Source of the DNA: Erodium maritimum
Taxonomy: Eukaryota > Streptophyta > Magnoliopsida > Geraniales > Geraniaceae
Assembly (NCBI GenBank): GCA_963921825.1
Contig: OY997589.1
Coordinates: 3,100,001 to 3,164,000 of the forward strand
Length of the DNA: 64,000 bases
Direction of reading: 5' to 3'
Below the pieces are notes generated by a model that was not told where the DNA came from, did no database searches, and saw only the letters and a list, made by a program, of their open reading frames with translations. The position numbers and the translations under genes are program-made. Below, piece by piece: positions 1 through 12,900 of this stretch (within the stretch, counting starts at the first letter, position 1; the number at the start of each line of letters is the position of its first letter).

Positions 1-1355
1 ATATAACCAAATTAGTTAGGTTATAAGTGATTTTTTTTATATAGCATAAAGTATGAAGTTTTATTGATTCGGGAATAGAAATATCAAATTGATCATACAA
101 TGGTGGAAATAATCGAAAGGGACGGGATAAAGTTCCAATGATAGGTAGAACACGGATCGTATAGAAGGAGACCCAATACTACCATGGAATAAGTTGGGGT
201 GGATCCCTATTCTCTCGGTGATTGGCGTAGTAAATCCAGAAAGTTGTTCTCGTTTCGACTTGAACAGGTTTGTATTGTCTCGACATTCGTCCAAAGAGTA
301 TAGCAGGGGAAGGAGGAGGTTGGGGAACATATAGTGTATGTCCCTTAAGGGTCAGGGTATGGCTCCTCTAGAGCACCACGTGGTTCCATAACGGTCTCAT
401 GGGGACCAATGAAGCTGTTTGGTTGGCCTCGCTTCTGCCTTAATGGGGCCTAATTCCTTTGTAGAGTTATTACTACCATATCCGTCACATGAGTGAGTCC
501 TATGAGCTCTTGTCCTAGTAGGGGGGTGACTGAGGGATACCTCCGGATGCCTACCGTGACTTCCTCCATCATCAAGATTACATATCCGAACGATGAATTA
601 GTGGGGCGCTTCTCTCTGGTCCTAGCTAGAATCCAACTAGTGAACGCTCGTTGGGGCGTACATCCATCGTGATACGATTTCTATAAAAAAATATATATTA
701 TATGCGCCCGTGGCGCCTCCTGAGTATTTCACGCCTCTCATCCAGCGCCAACTTCCTCCTCCATCATCAGCTTATGTTGATGGATCGGTCTTCATGGGTG
801 TAATCCCATCGGATAAGGAGCATGATCGCGCACAGGGTAATCGGTTGAGATAGCTCCCTTTAGCCAGAACTGAGTGTCCTTTATGGTTCTCTGGCGGCGA
901 AGGGGGCATAGTTGGGCCGAAGTTCCTTTCCGGTGGAAGTGCAAAAGTGGATCAACCAAGCAGGATTGTTTGGGTGGGTGATCCCTAGTCTGCATGACTA
1001 TACTAACGGGCAGACATTAAAGGGATGGGTTGATTTCTTCCACGTCGTGGTGTCTCTGGAGTAGCGTCAACGCACGGGGAGCAGTCATAAACTTATGGGC
1101 ATGAGATTTCCTGTCGAAAGACAGGCCAGATTAGCGAGAAGGAGATGGCGGGGCGAGGTAGGACGGGCCTCGGACCCATGGTCCCATTGCATCGGACCGA
1201 CCATTTGGGGGGGGAGGGGGGAGCAAAGGGAGTGCATGGTGGTGGCAGCGGCAAGGTCAGGTGGATGTGGCACCGACGGAAATGGAATTTGGGAAGAAGT
1301 ATTTGAAAACCTTAGGGGCCGATTTTATGGAAGTTGTAGTGAAACATGATTAAAA
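1..1355. other. Unassigned stretch, probably decayed repeat DNA
   Basis: No open frame longer than about 90 codons and no family that I recognise on either strand. GC-rich patches alternate with AT-rich ones, and short frames overlap in conflicting directions, which is what an old mutated transposable element looks like. I see no coding signal that I can support. Confidence 0.4.
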
Positions 1356-2140
1356 GTGGAGTAAGATAGATTAGAAGGTTATGTTAACTTTTTATTTTTT
1401 TATAATTTAATATTATTCTTAAATAATTTAAATTTCAAGAATATTCTCGTCATTCATATTTTATTTTGAAAATTTTGTTTGTTGTAATAGATATTTTTTG
1501 AATATTCCATCAATTTTAACAGAACATTTTAAAATTTACATGAAAATAACGGTAACCAAAACGCAAAGAGTGTTATTGATCGTTACAATACATAAGGGTA
1601 TTAAAGGAAACATGGAAACCTAAAATTACGTACCGTCTCAAATTAGAAAGAAAAAATATCTCGATCGGGTCGGAAACATCGAGACCGAATTATTTTACCT
1701 TCTATCGTGTGAAGAAAGTGTATTAGACTGTTAACCAAGTATTCCTATTTATGACATGTTTTAAGATTATAAAAAATAGAACTATAGACATGATACTTCT
1801 AAAAGACGAACCAAATACAGAACCAGAAACAAGTTCTTGACGATATTACAACAATTTTATTTACGGAAACAAATTGATTTCATATTATTGACGAACTGAT
1901 TATAGAGTACACAAATTAGAATAGCTACGTCTTAAATTAACATACATTACTTTTCAGATGATATATCTCCATCAACATAATCAATAAAGTTAATGACCAT
2001 AAATACGGTGGAGGGTGTGTTGGTTAATTCTTGTTAATTAAAATTAAAGTTCGTGGGACAACATAGGTTGAGGGTGACAAGACTGTTATTGTTCGTTAAT
2101 CATATTAACTACATGAATTTAGGTTCATTTAAAGGATAAT
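1356..2140. other. AT-rich intergenic DNA with a MITE scrap
   Basis: Low-complexity AT-rich spacer without a gene. Bases about 1548-1612 resemble one end of the MITE family seen complete at 26707-26996: the same order of 'gttattgatcgttacaa', 'acataagggtatta' motifs occurs. The last five bases, ATAAT at 2136-2140, are the left target-site copy of the LTR-like element that follows. Confidence 0.4.
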
Positions 2141-4804
2141 TGTCACGCCTCAAATCCGTTTTAGACAGGACTCGAGACGTGAACTAAAACAATAATAATT
2201 GTAAACGAAAATAAAGCCAATAAGTCTTAAACTCATAATTTTAAAAACTTTAAACACCACATGAGTCACAGCTCGGTAAAAAAAACCAACGGTAAAACAG
2301 TTCAAATAAAACGGTACGTCTCTAGACTATCTAGCCTAGGACCCTCGTAGCTCCCAAGCGTCGAGCATCCGGCTAGTACACTTCCCGCTTAGAACCTGAA
2401 AAACAACAAGGTAAGGGGTGAGCTTTCGCTCAGTAGGAAAAGTAGTTAAGGTTATAAGCAAGCGCTCACCACCACGGGTAACCGTCTAATTAGGGCATAC
2501 TAGTACAGCACACAACTAATTTCTAATGGTCAAACTAACCATCCTCAACTCAAGACCAACCCATGCTCACAACCACCGAAACAGCACAACTATTAACAGT
2601 CAAACTAACCACAAGACGCTCTCACATAGTCATACCAGAATCTCTAACGGCCTAAATCTCTTTCCCGGAACTCCTTCGGGCAAAGGATAGATAAAACAGC
2701 CTTCCCGGAACTCCTTCGGGCAAGGCAAAGGATAAAAGAAAACGGCTTTCCCGGAACTCCTTCGGGCAAAGCAAAGGATAGAAACGACCTTCCCGGAACT
2801 CCTTCGGGCAAGGCAAAGGTGAGACTACTTCCCCGGAACTCCTTCGGGCGAAGCAAAGGTGAGACAACTTTCCCGGAACTCCTTCGGGCAAAGCGTCAAG
2901 AATACTAAAACAACTGTCCTAATTAAACACGGCTAACCCAACCCTACAATCCTACCACAACCAGTCACATCGATCTATCACTCACCCGACCATCACAAAA
3001 CCAAGGGTCTCACATCAACGCAACCACGACACAGTCGCCCATACATAACAACAGGATGCTCAACGGATATACTAATCTTGTCTATTAACCCTAACGACAA
3101 CGACTCACACGGCAGGCATATCAAACAACAACAGGTACTTCAATCAACCACGCAACCTACGACTCGACACGGCCGATCTACCAGCACAACAATTCCCAAG
3201 TAGAAACGTAAAGGTTCACAGTTCAATCGACTACGCTAGTTGTTCTCATCCTACATGTTACTACGACTCGTCCAGTTATTATCTGATATAAACGTCTTTC
3301 CAGTTTTATTAATCCTAGCATGCATACTAGTAACTTTCCACAATTAAACCGGTATCCGCTACTTCCCTACCTCAACCGAAGAACAACCGCTACTTCTCCT
3401 AGCTGCTGACGTCCTGGCTCGCTACCTCTGGTGTTCTCTTCGATCGAAGCCAGACTCTACTTTACACAGAAAGCTACAATTAGAACCGGTTTCTGAATTT
3501 AATTTAAAAGGCTACGACGGTTTCGATTTAAGTTCAAAAGTTGTATTTTAGACTCGAGCGGGCTAAAAGCGGGATTACGACGAATCCGGTTCGGGCACCA
3601 GCGCACCGAACTCAGAACCCGGTGCACGTTTTCCGAGGCACGAATCCCGAGGTATAGGTTTCGTGGCACGATTCCCGAGGTACAGGTTTCGTGGCACGAT
3701 TCCCGAAGCACCCGTTTCAACGTCCCACTTTTATCTCGTTCAAGGTCTGTTTAACGTTCGGTTTCCAAAATCGATCCAAGTTCGTTCCAGTTTCCAAAAC
3801 AGATACTTTTGAAATAAAATCTGATTTTTCCCGTAAAGTTATTTTTCCTTCTAACAAAATAATTTCTTTTAATTAATTTGCTTCAACCGTTTCTGTCCCC
3901 AAATCCGATCAGATCCAAAACGTTCAGGCTTCTCTTAGATTCAAGTCCAAACGTCCAGAAGAAGTGTGAATGTTCCAGATCCGAGAAGAAATTCGGACAG
4001 AAACAAGGGAGAAGTAGAGTCGGGTTTTTAGATCCGGTCGACCGCCGGTAAGGGTGTCTCCGGCGAACAACCCTAAGGGTGAGAGTCTCACCGTAGGAAA
4101 CAGAGGACGACGGCGGCGGTTTAGGGCTCGGGACGGAGCCGATCTGAGAGGACCGAGGACGGTCGAGAGAACGACGGCGGCGAGAACTCGGTGAGGGAGA
4201 GAAGAACGAGGGGAGGCCGGAGACGTCGTGGCCGGAACAGGTCGGAGGAGGTGAGAGGGCAGGGCGTTTTGGGTTGAACGGAGGGCGGTGGCGAGGTCTG
4301 ACCGGAGAAGAAGAGGGTCGGAGACGGTGGCGCGGCGAGAGGGTCGGAGACGGGGTCGAGGGTGGCGAGGGATGATGCAGAGAGACGTCGTCGGGGAGAG
4401 GTGAGGGAAAGGGCGACTGTGTGAGGTAGAGAGAGAAAGGGCGAGTCTGCGCGAAGGGAAGGGGAGGAGGCAGGTTCTGAGGGTTTGAAACCCTAGAGGA
4501 AGCGTTTATAAACGCGGGCCATGCCACGCTTGGGCCTCAGACGGGCCTGGGCACTACGGCCCAATACGCGAAGTGGGAACGGGCGGGCCTGGCCTGGCCG
4601 GGTCTACTGGTCGGGTCCGGTCCGACCCTTTTTTTTATTATTTAGTAGTATTTATTTATTATTCTTTTTAAAACGAATTTAGAATTAAAACGAATTTTAA
4701 CCACGTCGTTACCAAAGACCGACCCGTTTTTCACCCTCGACGTTCCGATCGAACAAAAGAATAAGTAAATTAATTCCTTTTTTTTTACCGAGGCGGTCTT
4801 CACA
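2141..4804. mobile_element. Solo-LTR-like element A (2664 bp)
   Basis: The segment begins TGTCACGCC and ends GGTCTTCACA, so it has TG...CA termini, and it is flanked by a perfect 5-bp direct repeat ATAAT (2136-2140 and 4805-4809). That is the signature of an LTR retrotransposon insertion. I see no gag or pol frame inside and no second copy of its start near its end, so a solo LTR from recombination between two long LTRs is the simplest reading. It contains a tandem array at 2661-2895. Its start, an internal 'gagctttcgctca'-type motif and its end resemble element B at 5797-8750, so both belong to one diverged family. LTRs over 2.5 kb starting TGTCAC are known from Tekay/Del-type Ty3 elements; that lineage assignment is inference. 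Confidence 0.72.
2661..2895. repeat. Tandem array of 40-46 bp units inside LTR A
   Basis: Six units, each centred on the core CCCGGAACTCCTTCGGGC, start at about 2663, 2704, 2750, 2792, 2832 and 2872. The core is itself partly self-complementary (CCCGGA...TTCGGG), so each unit could form a small hairpin. Spacing is uneven and the linker bases differ, so this is an imperfect array. Confidence 0.9.
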
Positions 4805-4809
4805 ATAAT

Positions 4810-5465
4810 TCTATTTTACTATTCTAAAAATAAAATTTATCGTCTTATTATTTTGGAATTTTGTTCGTCTGATCACGCAACTTTTGATCAGGTTCTGCTG
4901 GTGACTCTGTCGGTTCGCTGTACCCATTCTCAACGATCTCTCTCATAGCTCTTGAGATCTGAACATGGTCTGCATCTTGATGCTCCCTTTGAACATCAGA
5001 ATTAGTGGTTCTGAGAGCATCCACATCAAGGGGGGCAGAACCCTGGACCCTGAGGCAGAACCCTCTGCTGACTGGGCAGTGTTCAGGGTTCTGCCCCCTA
5101 AAAAAAGTGTGCTGCACATCAGAGGGGCTTGTATGGGGGGCTTGATTTTCAGAAATGCTGACTGTGTAATTAATTAAGCTTTTAACTGAATTGTTAACGT
5201 TATTTTTAAATCGACAACTACTAAATAAAATATAAATAAATTTCATTAATAAAAATAAAAATTAAAAAGATTAATTAAATAAAAAAATACATAATTTAAA
5301 CTGACAATTCATTTGGTCGTTATAAGCTTCTACATTGATGAATTCTTTTATGACCGTTACTATTCCTGATAATAACGTTTGATAGTTATTATTCCTGATA
5401 ATAACGTTTGAGCCCCGTCGTCGGATATTTTTTATCGCAACAAAAAAAAATGTTTGTTATCCTGA
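4810..5465. other. Spacer between LTR A and LINE 1
   Basis: No gene that I can support. A small inverted repeat at about 5013-5116 (arms containing GGGGGCAGAACCC / GGGTTCTGCCCCC) looks like a small foldback element starting with GAGCATCC. Upstream of it, about 4858-5010 on the minus strand, a short frame has protein-like composition but no family I can name. A 22-bp direct duplication lies at 5361-5382 and 5390-5411. Confidence 0.5.
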
Positions 5466-6369
5466 TTTTTTTTTTAGAGTAATGAGATGTTTTTATTTAA
5501 ATGTCGGCAATGAGGATGCTTTGAAGTGGTTCAGGGATATGACCCCCAGACCAATTCCAGACAGGTGAGGAACAAGCCGCCCTGGCCAGCCAGTGAGCTG
5601 CTTTGTTCGCTGTCCGTTTTACAAAGACGAGTTGCACGTACTCGAGTTGAGATAAAAGGGAGATACAATCATTGATAATTGTCCCTAAAGGAGATAGAAG
5701 ACTTCCTCCTTTTCTGATCATATCCATTATGATCTTGCAGTCGCTTCTCACAAGTGCCCTCTGTCGGGGGTGTTGCTTAAGCCAAGTCAGCGCGTCTGTC
5801 ACGCCCCAATTTCAGCGAACCGAACTCGGGACGCGAACTTTTAAAAACATGAACCCTTGAAACCTGTTTTCAATAAAAGCTTTTACATTTCCATTTACTT
5901 CTCAAAATAATAGTATTTACAATACAAAAACGTCCCAACAAGTGGACAAGGTACAACATCCGTCACTAGACTCAACAAAAGTAAAGACCAGACTCCGCTC
6001 CAAGCTCCATGAACTTCAAGAGCTAACCTAGTCCGTCCGGTGATCAGTACCTGTAGGAAAAGCAGCTAGGGGTGAGCGTTCGCTCACCTCCACGGATAAC
6101 AGACTGACTATGGCATAATTAGCAGAAAAAGCCAGTAACACTAAAACCAAACCCAACGCCGGGACTACAGTCCCCAACTCAAGTACTCAACTGACCCACA
6201 ACCCGTCACCTTCCTCAACAGATTCGACACTCGATAAAAACAGTGTAGACCCGACACAACTATCGACGACCTCCTCAAGGACTCGAACGAAACGACACAA
6301 CACCAAACAAGATCACAAAGGATCGCACACCAGCTGCTCAGTAACCAATCTCAATCAGGTCAGGGTTCG

Positions 6370-6660
6370 ACCTATCGCAATTCCTCGACACGAAGTCGGA
6401 TCAGGCTGTCGACCTTTCAAACTCGCAATTCCTCGACACTAAGTCGGATCAGGCTGTCGACCTTTAAAACTCGCAATTCATCGACACTAAGTCGGATCAG
6501 GCTGTCGACCTTTAGAACTCGCAATTCATCGACACTAAGTCGGATCAGGCTGTCGACCTTTAAAACTCGCAATTCATCGACACTAAGTCGGATCAGGCTG
6601 TCGACCTTTAGAACTCGCAATTCATCGACACTAAGTCGGATCAGGCTGTCGACCTTTAGA
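6370..6660. repeat. 48-bp tandem array inside LTR B
   Basis: About six units with period 48 bp (starts near 6372, 6420, 6468, 6516, 6564 and 6612), each containing GACACTAAGTCGGATCAGG and CTGTCGACCTTT. Later units are nearly identical while the first is more diverged, so the array grew recently by unequal exchange or slippage. Confidence 0.93.
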
Positions 6661-6798
6661 ACTCACCACCCCAGGTAACCACAATCACAATCACAGGCAA
6701 GTTCAATCACACAGGCACTCAAGGCCACTCAAGACACCTCAACAGTCAAGACTCGGGTTCAACAACCCCACGGGCACTCGCTACCACTCAAGACACCA

Positions 6799-6956
6799 AA
6801 TTAAATACACGGCTCTCATGGCCACCCCGACTCAACAATTAAATACGGGCTCTCAAGGCCACCCAAACTCAACAATTAAATACGGGCTCTCAAGGCCACC
6901 CAAACTCAACAATTAAATACGGGCTCTCAAGGCCACCCAAACTCAACAATTAAATA
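6799..6956. repeat. 37-bp tandem array inside LTR B
   Basis: About four units of 37 bp, with starts near 6836, 6873, 6910 and a partial one at 6947, and an older diverged unit before them. Each contains CGGGCTCTCAAGGCCACCC and CTCAACAATTAAATA. It is a second, independent array in the same LTR-like element. Confidence 0.9.
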
Positions 6957-9900
6957 AAACGCACGACAACCTCCGGCATACTCGATGCCTCCAACGGTCC
7001 TAAAATCACTAGTTTCACAAACAACCTCCGGGCATGGTCATATGCCTCCAGTAATTCAATTATCGCTAAGTTCTCTGTTCCTACGACACTACTAAGTGTC
7101 ACATGCTTTTCTCTTGAACGCTACAATCCCGTATCATGCTTTTCTAATAATTAAATAAATCTACTCAACCCACGACACCCCGGTGTCACATGCAATTCTA
7201 CTATTAACTTTCCCTAATCAGGGCCGAGATCCGGCTACTTTTCCCTACCTCGTAGATAAATCCAAAAGCGCTCCAACAACACCCGAAGTACACCCACTCA
7301 CTCGCCGAGCTTCCCTTTGCCTCGGTCCGTAGCACGATCTAAAAGAACACAAAATCAAAGTACTTTTAAACTAGTACGAATAAACCGAAAATTAACAACT
7401 TAACGCCCAAACGTAACCCCGACAATGCCGATCACTCCCAAACTTCCCAATTACTCGATATTGCCGATAAAGGACCCGTAAGGGCCAGATTCGCCCGTCA
7501 TGGCGAATCTGCCCGGTTTTGGTTAATTGCCTTCCGGGGCTCCAAAAGCCCCCGTTTTCGATTCTACGGTCTTAGAATATTTCAAGGAACCCAACGCACT
7601 TGACGGAATTGAATTCCGACTTCTAAGTCAATTAATTAACGTTTAAAGTTTCCCAAAACCCGTTAATTACAACTTCTCCAAATTAATTCCAAATTTCGAT
7701 TCGATTAGGAAAAAGTGGTCCGGGGAACGTTTTAAACTACCCGAGTAATTAAAACACGAACAACCGAGCACGTGGGCCCCACCCAAAGGGCTTGGCCGTG
7801 CCCTAGGGTTTGAGGGAGGGGCTCGGCCACCAAGTGGTGGCTGCTGCCACCTCCGGCCAGCCACCACATGGCCGGCCGGCCACCACCCACGGTGGCCGGA
7901 GCTCCTCCCGAGCCTCCGGTCACCGGAAAACGTGAAATTAAACCCCCAAACACCTCTAAAACGTCTCCAACACCTCCCCACACTCTACACAACCCTAAGC
8001 CTTAGTTTATAACCAAACCCTAGCTCTTGAAAATAATCAAAACGAGAATCGGTTCGGGTATTACCGTAGAGGAGAACGAGGGGAACGGGATTGCTCTTTG
8101 CTTTGACTCGATCCAAGGGCTCGATCACAAACCCTAGCTCAACCTCCCTTCTTCTCTCTTCTTCTCCTTCTCCTTCTCTCTCTAAAACCTCTCTTCTAAT
8201 TTCTAATTTAATTAAACTAACAACAAAACTAATTTTCCTCCTTTAAAACCTCATACTCGGCCAACTATTCCCAACCACACCTTTTCCCTCCAAAAAAATA
8301 CACCACCATATAATTGACAAGTGTCAAGGTGGGTCCCAAACCTTTTGGAAAATATCTAGTTGATATTTTCCAATCAGATTCGCGAAAAACGGACGTTTCG
8401 GGCCCCGAACGGGCACTTTTCCCAAAAAAAATTTAAACTGGACGGGCTTCAAGGAAACGGCCCAACTAAGACCGCTACGACGACGGCTAAGCTTTTCGGG
8501 TCCAAAACGGTCCTCGAATGGACCAAAACGTCGCTCGGGTGACTTTTCCAGCGAAAAATCAATCTTTCCCAAAATGACCAGAAAGTTGCCCTAAGTCCCC
8601 CGTAACTCATTTTAGTCGATAACGGGGTCAACTTAAGTCCGGCATGACCCTCGGGGTCAATTTAAGTTAAGTTAAGTGTCTGTCTTAAAAATTTTAAATT
8701 TTCCTGTTTTTCGCAGGTTTGACTGACGTTGACCAGAAGTGGTTATTACAGCGTTCCTGATTGCGTACGCCTCCACCAGGGCCGGGTTTTGGGGGCCATG
8801 GACGGAGGTCGACCTGGCCCCCGTGATTCGGCCCTGGTCATCCCTACCAATCCATCCCGTCCCCATCAGATTCGCCGCCGCGAATAAAGCTCCATCTGTG
8901 TTTACTTCCCAGGATCCCTGGGGCGGGGGCTCCCACACTTCAGCCCCAGGGGTTCGGCCTCGAGGATGGGTAAGCTTTTGTTTCTTGCGTTTCATATCCT
9001 CCAACCACCCAGCCTGTAGATGAAAAGCTGTTTGGAAGGTCGCTGCCGCCGTCTGGGACTTCTGTTCCCACACCACCTTGTTTCTAGCCTTCCACACCTC
9101 CCACAAGATGCAGCCTATCAGTCCTCCACATGTCGGAGGGTTACTACTCAGTATCTTCCGCACCCAATCCGAGATGGATTGGGCATCATGTGGAATATTT
9201 AGACCCGACTTGGTCCAACATTCTGCTGTCATAGGGCACTCCACTAGCAGATGGAGTTCTGATTCCTCAGCCCTTGTGCACACCGGACATACTGCCGCCA
9301 TATCTATATGTCTTCATCTGAGGTTTACCGCCACTTGTAGGCACCCTGAACACGTCCTCCACAGAAACATGCGGACTTTAGGCAATACTTCTAAGTGCCA
9401 AATACGCGTCCATATGTCCGTCTGGGGTTGAAAGACTGCCTGATCTTGTTGGCACAGTCCATAGGCCGCTTTCACCGTATATTGCCCCAGATAGTCCCCC
9501 ACCCAGTACCAGGAGTCAGATACGGCAAAATTACTGATTGGAACCGCCAGTATTTCCTGTTGAACGTCCTCTTCAAACAAGTGCCAGATTTTATCGACGT
9601 CCCACCTCCTTTCATTTGGTAGCATAATATCCGCCACCGGGCGAAAAGCTAGATCCGTCCTTGTCGACTGCACACGTGGTTCCACCCCTACCAACCACGG
9701 ATGGACACCAATAAGTGTGGTCGTCCCTGACCCAATAGATCTCCTCGCTCCTTCCTTAACCATATCTTGAGCCGAGAGAAGACTTTTCCATACGAAACTT
9801 TGGTTCGGTTTCCGAACCGCCTCCAATACCGACGTCTTCGGGTAGTATCGTGCTTTCAACACCCGAGCAACTAGACTAGTTTCATCTTGGAGTAGTCTCC

Positions 9901-12900
9901 ACAGTTGTTTACCCAACAAGGCTATATTGAAGTCGAACATATTCTTAAACCCCAGAGCCCCCTCCTCCTTCGGGCGGGACATGGTCGTCCACGACTGCCA
10001 AATAACCCCTTTACCTCATTCCCCACCCGACTTCCACCAGAACCGGGCCAAGGCCACATTCATCTTCTCTAGTAACCCCTTCGGCAAACGCATAACACTC
10101 ATCGTGTAGGTGGGGATCGCCTGAAGCACTGACTTTACTAGGACTTCCTTACCTGCCCCATTTAGGAGCTTACCATCCCATCTCTGAATTCGACGCAGTA
10201 CTCGCGTGAAAATATATTTCAGCCCCTGCTTACTGCTACGTCCCATCATATTTGGGATACCCAGATAAGGGGAAGGGTGAATGAGTTCCGGTATACCCAG
10301 TATCCGTATCCCGTCCTCACGCCGGGCGGGAGATGTATTGGCACTGAAGAACAGCGACGAATTCTGTTGATTTACTATCTGCCCTGACGCTTCTTCAAAC
10401 GCCCGCAGATACTCCTGCACCCGCCCCATCTCCAACGGGGTCGCCTTGCAGTACACATAACAGTCATCTGCAAAAAAAAAATGGGACAGAGCCGGAGCCC
10501 TAGGGGTTATCCGGACTCCATGAATCTCTCCTGCCCCCTCCGCTCCTTGCAATAGCCTCGAGAAACTTTCCATGCAAAATAAGAATAAGTATGGGGACAA
10601 AGGGTCACCTTGCCGAATCCCCCTCTCTGGTTGCACAAACCCCGCTTGCTGGCCTCCCGCCACTATATCATATGTGACCGAGTACGTACATCGACGTACT
10701 AGATTGATCCACTCCTCACTGAGACCGAAGCCCCTCATCATATCCCACATAAAACCCCATTCTACACGATCGTAGGCTTTACTCATGTCAAGTTTCAGGG
10801 CCACCCACCCTTCCTTGCTAATTTTCTTATTCTTCAAGTAGTGCAGAGTCTCATACGATAGGATGATGTTGTCTTGTATTGACCGACCCGGGACAAACGC
10901 ACCTTGCGTCGTCGAGATTAGTCCATCCAGCAGGCCCTTCAGCCGATTAGCCGCCACCTTCGACACGATCTTAAAGATCACATTGCAGAGAGCGATAGGT
11001 CTTAAGTCCTTCAGAGACACCGGGCACTCCACCTTCGGTATCAGAACCAGGGTCGTTCTGTTCAAGCCTGGTGCTATGGCCTCCCCCGCAAAGACCCGTC
11101 GAGCCCAACGAGTGACATCCTCGCCCACCGTATCCCAATATTTCTGGTAAAAAAACGGGTTCAAACCATCTGGACCGGGCGACTTGTTCGGCCCCATCGA
11201 AAACGTAGCCTCCCGTACTTCCTCCGATGTCACGTCCCTCATCAATGCCCGATTCTGAGCCTCGGTCACCTGTTGTGGGAACCGAGGGCCATTAATCCCA
11301 TCACCCCGTGTCTTCCTGGACAGTGACTTGTAGAAATCCAGAATATGCTCCCCCAGACCCGTATCCCATGAAAGAACATTCCCATCCCCGTCCTTCAATT
11401 CCGTCACTCGATTTAAATTCTTCCGTTGAGACGCCGACGCCTGAAAGAATTTAGTGTTTTGATCACTGTCCGTAAGCCAATGTTGCTTAGCTCTCTGCCT
11501 CCAGAACTCCCCCTTCTTTTCCAGGGCTGCCACGTAGAGCTTCTGCAACGCTCTCCTCCTGCGGATACTCGGTCTATCCACTCGCCCATTTAACCACAGA
11601 ACATCCTTTTCGTACCGGAAAATCTTCTTGGCTAACGTGTTGTAAACCTCCTTCCCCCAGACTTCCAGCGCTTCGCCAGTCTCCTTAGTTTTTATTCCTA
11701 TGTCGCGATCTCCCAGAGACCCCCACCAGGCCTGAACCAGACGACCACACTCTGGATCCTCCGCCCACATATTCTCAAACCGAAACTGTCTCGACCCCAC
11801 CGGGTCCACCCGACGTTCCGAATCCATTAAAATAGGCAGATGATCCGATGTGGAAATACCAAGATTGACCAAATGTCCATCTGGCCAGGCATCCTTCAGT
11901 TCCCGTGAGATAAGAGCCCGGTCTAACTGAACCGCCATGCGAGTTTCCGGTTCGCTCCCGCTATGCCAGGTGAATCCATACCCCTATAGCGGTACGTCCT
12001 CCACCTGGATCTCCCTCATTGATTCCCGAAAACCCTGAATGAGATGGGACGGATACCGATTCCCCCCACCCATTTTCTCCCGCTGTTTCAGGATTCCGTT
12101 AAAATCACCCATCAACAACCACTTCTTTGGAACATCCACCCGTGCCCCCAAAGACCGGATCATCTCCCAGGTCTGCCACCGACGATCCCGATTCGCCTAC
12201 CCATAGATGCCCGTAAAGCGGAGCTCCTCCCCCTCTGGCCCTCTGACCTCGACATCAATGAACCTCTCCTGGCAGTCAATCTTCGTTACCAGCACCCCTG
12301 TCGCCCAAAAGGAGTATAATACCCCCTTGCTGACCCACTGTCGGAGTTTCGCATCCCCCTGCAAACCCCGTCTTCAATTTCAGAATATCCACATCCCCTT
12401 TCCGAGCTATCGTCTCACTGAGAAAAATCACATGCGGCTTCCGACGACGGATCGCCCCTTTCAAGTATTCCACCGTGGCTAGTTTCCCCAGTCCCCGACA
12501 ATTCCACGATAGGAATCTCATCGTTCGACTCCCCACACACCACTCACAGCAACAGGCTGCTGCACAGATCACCACAACTGTCCCAACTACTAAACCACAA
12601 AGACACAGCACACACCCTGTTCCACCCAGCAGCCAAGACACCTCCCACAAAAGCCCCTGAACTGTCACATGAGCACTTTTCCCCGGCCAACACGACCGTA
12701 CCCAACCGCCCTAGGACTCCACTGATCAGCCTCAACCGAACGTCCGCAGCGGCGAAACTCCCCCACACCAGATCCGACCCACGACAACGAATTCCCCCAC
12801 ACCAGATCCGACACGCCCACCGCCCCTTCGTCAGACGACCCCCACCAACCACGCCGGAGCCGAAACACCGTCGTAGGGTGACTCCCGCGAATAACTCGAT

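Larger units (their letters stand above)
5797..8750. mobile_element. Solo-LTR-like element B (2954 bp) inside LINE 1
   Basis: Starts TGTCACGCCCC and ends GGTTATTACA, flanked by GCGTC (5792-5796) and GCGTT (8751-8755), a 5-bp target duplication with one mismatch. Joining the flanks with a single copy of the duplication puts the RNase H frame of the surrounding LINE back in phase, which fixes both borders precisely. There is no internal pol frame and no repeated LTR at its ends. It contains two tandem arrays (6370-6660 and 6799-6956) and a GC-rich patch around 7.8 kb. It is a relative of element A; a solo LTR or a non-autonomous large LTR element are both possible. Confidence 0.82.
5497..12521 (-). 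pseudogene. LINE ORF2 remnant (endonuclease, RT, zf-RVT, RNase H)
   Basis: The frame starts at ATG 12521 with the endonuclease signature 'SWNCRGLG'. A frame change between about 12276 and 11980 is followed by a long reverse transcriptase frame (11938-10016) showing 'KLDMSKAYDRV', 'GIRQGDPLSPYLF' and the 'FADD' catalytic box. In-frame stops lie at 10016-10018 and 9314-9316, both TGA where CGA would fit, and a TAG lies near 11982, consistent with C-to-T decay. A zf-RVT segment ('CPVCTRAEESELHLLVECP') and an RNase H domain ('NTDGA') follow. The RNase H reading frame stops at the LTR insertion at 8755 and resumes at 5796. Apart from that insertion the frame is surprisingly intact, so the copy is not ancient. 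It cannot encode a full protein now. Confidence 0.88.

Noticed and set aside
2661-2895. A CRISPR-like regular repeat array
   Set aside because: Units are contiguous imperfect tandem repeats inside an LTR-like element in plant DNA; there are no unique spacers of constant size.
3883-4527. A 214-codon Pro/Ser-rich minus-strand frame
   Set aside because: It lies within LTR-like element A, has low-complexity composition and no recognisable domain.
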